From: a virus
IMG/VR virus record: IMGVR_UViG_3300037516_000484
Location: 1 to 61,229 of that record
DNA: 61,229 nucleotides
Strand: one strand, 5' to 3'
The stretch's first letter is position 1; every line of letters starts with the position of its first letter. Under the pieces are notes generated by a model that was not told the origin of the DNA, ran no database searches, and was given only the letters and a program-made list of their open reading frames with translations. The translations under genes were made by a program, and so were the position numbers. Below, piece by piece: positions 58,837-61,229 of the stretch.

Positions 58837-59190
58837 TTAATTTATAATTATTCTTGTTTTACCTATTTGATTATTATTTTGATCCTTTAATACGACACTT
58901 AGGTTTTTTGTCGGTAAGGTATTAGTAAATATTTTAAGAGAGTTTAAACCTACTTTACCAGTAAATCTTTCCCTTGATACTACTTGGTTTTGAACCGTAT
59001 CAATCATTGTTAAAGTGTATACTCCTCCTGTAGTTAAATTAATATTAATAACATCCCCGTTTTTTACCTTATTTTCAGATAAGGAGAAAAATTCCACATT
59101 TGTTGGTGACACAGGTGTAAACGGAACCGTTTTTTTGCACGATATTATAAAAACCATACAACACAATAATATAATTTTGATACGTTTCAT
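58837..59190 (-). CDS. Lipoprotein, paralogue of 58456-58824
   Basis: A 117-residue protein with lipobox IISC (Cys18). The C-terminal part (VYTLTMIDTVQNQVVSRERF, LNSLKIFTNTLPTKNLSVVL) aligns with the neighbouring lipoprotein and shares its sorting-domain-like pattern. It starts 3 nt downstream of the barrel gene's stop. Confidence 0.68.
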   Translation of the reverse strand: MKRIKIILLCCMVFIISCKKTVPFTPVSPTNVEFFSLSENKVKNGDVININLTTGGVYTLTMIDTVQNQVVSRERFTGKVGLNSLKIFTNTLPTKNLSVVLKDQNNNQIGKTRIIIN

Positions 59191-59193
59191 ATT

Positions 59194-60081
59194 TTAAAAT
59201 TGAAAGTTTGTTCCTATCATAAATAGAATTGGATTACTCTTTTTATACCCAACCGATTCACTTAATTTATTCCAAGTTGTGTTATATCTGATGTTAGTGT
59301 TTAATATAAATCTTTTGGTTATTTTCCAATCCATAGATGTACCATAATATAAGTCCAAATTGAAATCATCCACATATGCTAAATCCGATTCAGTCCCATC
59401 TTTGAATACTTTGTAGATATCACTCATTGCAAATATTTGTGGTGAGATGTTTACTCTCTTTGTTTTGAATGTATATGTGTACATTACCATACCCCTATAA
59501 GTTATTTGAGATGCTGCCGGTAATATTGGATATATTAAATCTTTAAAATTACCATTTTCATCTACTGTATATTTTCCTTCCCATTGACCTTGATAACTTC
59601 CCCAAAACGATTTTGATGCAATTATACTATAACCAAATGTTCCAAACTTTTTAGTTCTGAATACATCAATGAATGATAAGGTAATATCTTTTTGAAAATT
59701 AAAATCCGTAGAATAAAATGATTGTAATGTAGTAGTTCTTGTATCTGTATTTCTACTAAAACCATATCCTACTCCATAATAATTCCACATCGGATTTATT
59801 GATGATGCAAATGAGTGACCCCATTTACCATTTTTAGATGATTTACTATATCCTAAATTTAAGGTAGTAGATACTTGTTTACCAATTACACCTACTGATA
59901 AATTTGAGGATGAAAGAACATCTTTTGAAAAATCAATATACGACTCTAATATACCTAAGTTATTCCAATCACCACTTTCTCCAAATAATTCTTTTGCTGA
60001 TAGTTGTAATGTATCAGGCGTTTGTGCGTTTGCAACAAAACCAATTAAAACTAATGATATAATTAATAATATTTTTTTCAC
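59194..60081 (-). CDS. Outer-membrane beta-barrel protein
   Basis: A 295-residue protein. Signal peptide MKKILLIISLVLIGFVANAQ, then alternating hydrophobic strands through to a terminal Phe (IGTNFQF), the usual barrel end signal. It aligns with the C-terminal domain of the product of 51433-53010. It likely inserts in the host outer membrane as a transporter, receptor mask or exclusion factor. Confidence 0.75.
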   Translation of the reverse strand: MKKILLIISLVLIGFVANAQTPDTLQLSAKELFGESGDWNNLGILESYIDFSKDVLSSSNLSVGVIGKQVSTTLNLGYSKSSKNGKWGHSFASSINPMWNYYGVGYGFSRNTDTRTTTLQSFYSTDFNFQKDITLSFIDVFRTKKFGTFGYSIIASKSFWGSYQGQWEGKYTVDENGNFKDLIYPILPAASQITYRGMVMYTYTFKTKRVNISPQIFAMSDIYKVFKDGTESDLAYVDDFNLDLYYGTSMDWKITKRFILNTNIRYNTTWNKLSESVGYKKSNPILFMIGTNFQF

Positions 60082-60086
60082 TTATA

Positions 60087-60368
60087 TTATAAATTTAATA
60101 GTTTATTTTTCATCTCTGTGTGAAAAGCTAATTCAATCCTTCCCTGCAGAATATCTTTTCGTTTATATCCATCATTAAATAACCATTTTTCAGTTTCAAT
60201 ATCATCTATTAGATAAGCCACTTCTACATATACTTCTTCTTCCGTATATCGGAAACCATTATACCAGTTACCAGGAACTTGATTAAAACACTTAACATTT
60301 ACAATTTTATATTTTCCACTTTTAATGATAAAATTTTTCATTTCATCATATCCAAAATTAAATTCCAT
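60087..60368 (-). CDS. Unrecognised small protein
   Basis: A 93-residue, soluble-looking alpha/beta protein (NFIIKSGKYKIVNVKCFNQV, YTEEEVYVEVAYLIDDIETE) without a signal peptide. It sits between secreted-protein genes with 5-nt gaps on both sides, so it is in the same operon. No family recognised. Confidence 0.58.
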   Translation of the reverse strand: MEFNFGYDEMKNFIIKSGKYKIVNVKCFNQVPGNWYNGFRYTEEEVYVEVAYLIDDIETEKWLFNDGYKRKDILQGRIELAFHTEMKNKLLNL

Positions 60369-60373
60369 AATTT

Positions 60374-61229
60374 TTAATTTATTTTTATTTTTAATGATTT
60401 TCCATCTTTATTAACCGCATCCGTTGAACCTATTGAAATTAAACCCAATATGTTATCCAATTTTGTATTTGCCGAAAATGAAATCTTATATGTTGTTGTG
60501 TTATCCAAACTTGTACTACCATCACTTACCAACGAACCTAAATTAATGTAATTACCCTTGTTGGTTGCATAGTTGGTAGGTGAACCTTTTGTGGTAAATT
60601 GTATTCCTTTAAAATTTAAGACCGAATTATCATAGTTTAATTGAAATTGAGTTCCTACCACGTTTTGTTGTAATGGGTCAAATGTGATGTAAGCATAAAC
60701 ACTATCACCAATTACTTCGGTCATAATAGATGCGTTGATGTCAGTTGATATTGGTGTACTCATTGATGTTCTAACTGACATCGTTGTGATATTATTTGAT
60801 GGAGGTGTTGCCGAATGAGATAAGTTCACATCACCTTTCCAACTAACAGCCAAATCGTAGTTATAACTTATTACATTATCTAATAAACTAAAATTATAAG
60901 TTTTTCCTGCAAAATTTTGAAAAGAACTCCAAGTTGACTTACCAATTTTATTATAAATTGAATCGGGTATCAAACGTATTGTATTATCCAAAGTATAATT
61001 ACTAACTAAGTTTTGTACACCCGTTAGATTTTGTAATAATTTGAAACAATCCGCTTCATTAAATAAACCATCATCATTTACATCTGCGTTTTTATATTGA
61101 ATTCCGTAAGTAAACTCATTACCACTTTGATTTCCAAATATACCACCATTTGCCAATTCCTTAAATGCCAAATAAACATCTGATACTGTTACGATACTAT
61201 TATACAAAGTTTTTAATTGTGTACTATCA
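60374..61229 (-). CDS. Dockerin/cohesin-like extracellular protein (5' partial)
   Basis: At least 284 residues; the frame stays open to the window edge, so the start is missing (a TTG at 61207 is not the real start). A dockerin-type calcium loop NADVNDDGLFNEADCFKLLQ lies near the visible N-terminus. The C-terminal ~130 residues (YAYITFDPLQQNVVGTQFQL, NYDNSVLNFKGIQF, TYKISFSANTKLDNI) follow the cohesin beta-sandwich pattern. Cohesin-dockerin pairs anchor surface complexes. Confidence 0.65.
   Translation of the reverse strand, partial: DSTQLKTLYNSIVTVSDVYLAFKELANGGIFGNQSGNEFTYGIQYKNADVNDDGLFNEADCFKLLQNLTGVQNLVSNYTLDNTIRLIPDSIYNKIGKSTWSSFQNFAGKTYNFSLLDNVISYNYDLAVSWKGDVNLSHSATPPSNNITTMSVRTSMSTPISTDINASIMTEVIGDSVYAYITFDPLQQNVVGTQFQLNYDNSVLNFKGIQFTTKGSPTNYATNKGNYINLGSLVSDGSTSLDNTTTYKISFSANTKLDNILGLISIGSTDAVNKDGKSLKIKIN

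Noticed and set aside
61205-61207. TTG as start of the dockerin/cohesin-like gene.
   Set aside because: The frame remains open to the window edge with no stop, and a secreted protein should begin with a signal peptide.
1-61229. Search for CRISPR arrays, tRNAs, IS elements, homing endonucleases, integrase or attachment sites.
   Set aside because: No spaced direct repeats, cloverleaf, transposase, LAGLIDADG/HNH signature or recombinase motif was seen by eye; a covariance-model tRNA scan could not be run.

Overview
The window is a 61 kb piece of a large, AT-rich, T4-like (myovirus) phage genome that very probably infects a member of the Bacteroidota. The phage assignment rests on a T4-type set of genes: family B DNA polymerase, large terminase, portal, prohead protease, acidic scaffold, major capsid protein, neck proteins, an OB-fold baseplate hub protein, a late-type sigma factor, PhoH, dUTPase, a T4 Rnl1-type RNA ligase and Hsp20. 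The host assignment rests on promoters of the Bacteroidota primary-sigma type (TTTG, about 20 nt, TAnnTTTG), near absence of Shine-Dalgarno sequences, Bacteroidota-style signal peptides and outer-membrane barrels, and an S21 ribosomal protein close to the Bacteroidota form. The last gene runs off the right edge. No tRNA, IS element, CRISPR array or integrase was seen, and no gene-free stretch exceeds 300 bases.

Layout. 0.1-12 kb: neck/tail-completion genes, an SNF2-type helicase, a PD-(D/E)XK-like protein, DNA polymerase and a lectin-tipped fibre, on alternating strands. 12-30 kb (plus strand): small virion-type proteins, three glycosyltransferases, dUTPase, PhoH, the sigma factor, baseplate genes, and four consecutive genes (27.4-29.9 kb) whose products carry similar short acidic-hydrophobic peptides; these include a flavodoxin-like reductase and a pterin-carbinolamine dehydratase. 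30-44 kb (minus strand): head and packaging module (capsid, scaffold, protease, portal, terminase and accessory proteins), interrupted by a plus-strand bS21 gene. 44-51 kb: two KTSC proteins, Hsp20 divergent from a ClpC-like unfoldase, a candidate small RNA, a lipoprotein, and an RNA-repair cassette (P-loop kinase, Rnl1-type ligase, cREC protein). 51-61 kb (minus strand): an envelope island with outer-membrane barrels, lipoproteins, a CsgG-like protein, a class 3 lipase, PspC and FeoA-like proteins, holin-like membrane proteins, and a dockerin/cohesin-like protein.

Two promoter classes can be read directly. Host-type promoters precede auxiliary genes (nuclease-like protein, bS21, Clp, lipoprotein). 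A second element, TATTTATA or TATTTATT in the coding orientation, precedes more than twenty genes or operons, chiefly virion genes. It often ends only 3-5 nt before the ATG, as expected if late mRNAs are leaderless. A gp55-like sigma factor encoded here is the natural candidate to read it, and the phage bS21 could tune initiation on such messages. These functional links are inferences.
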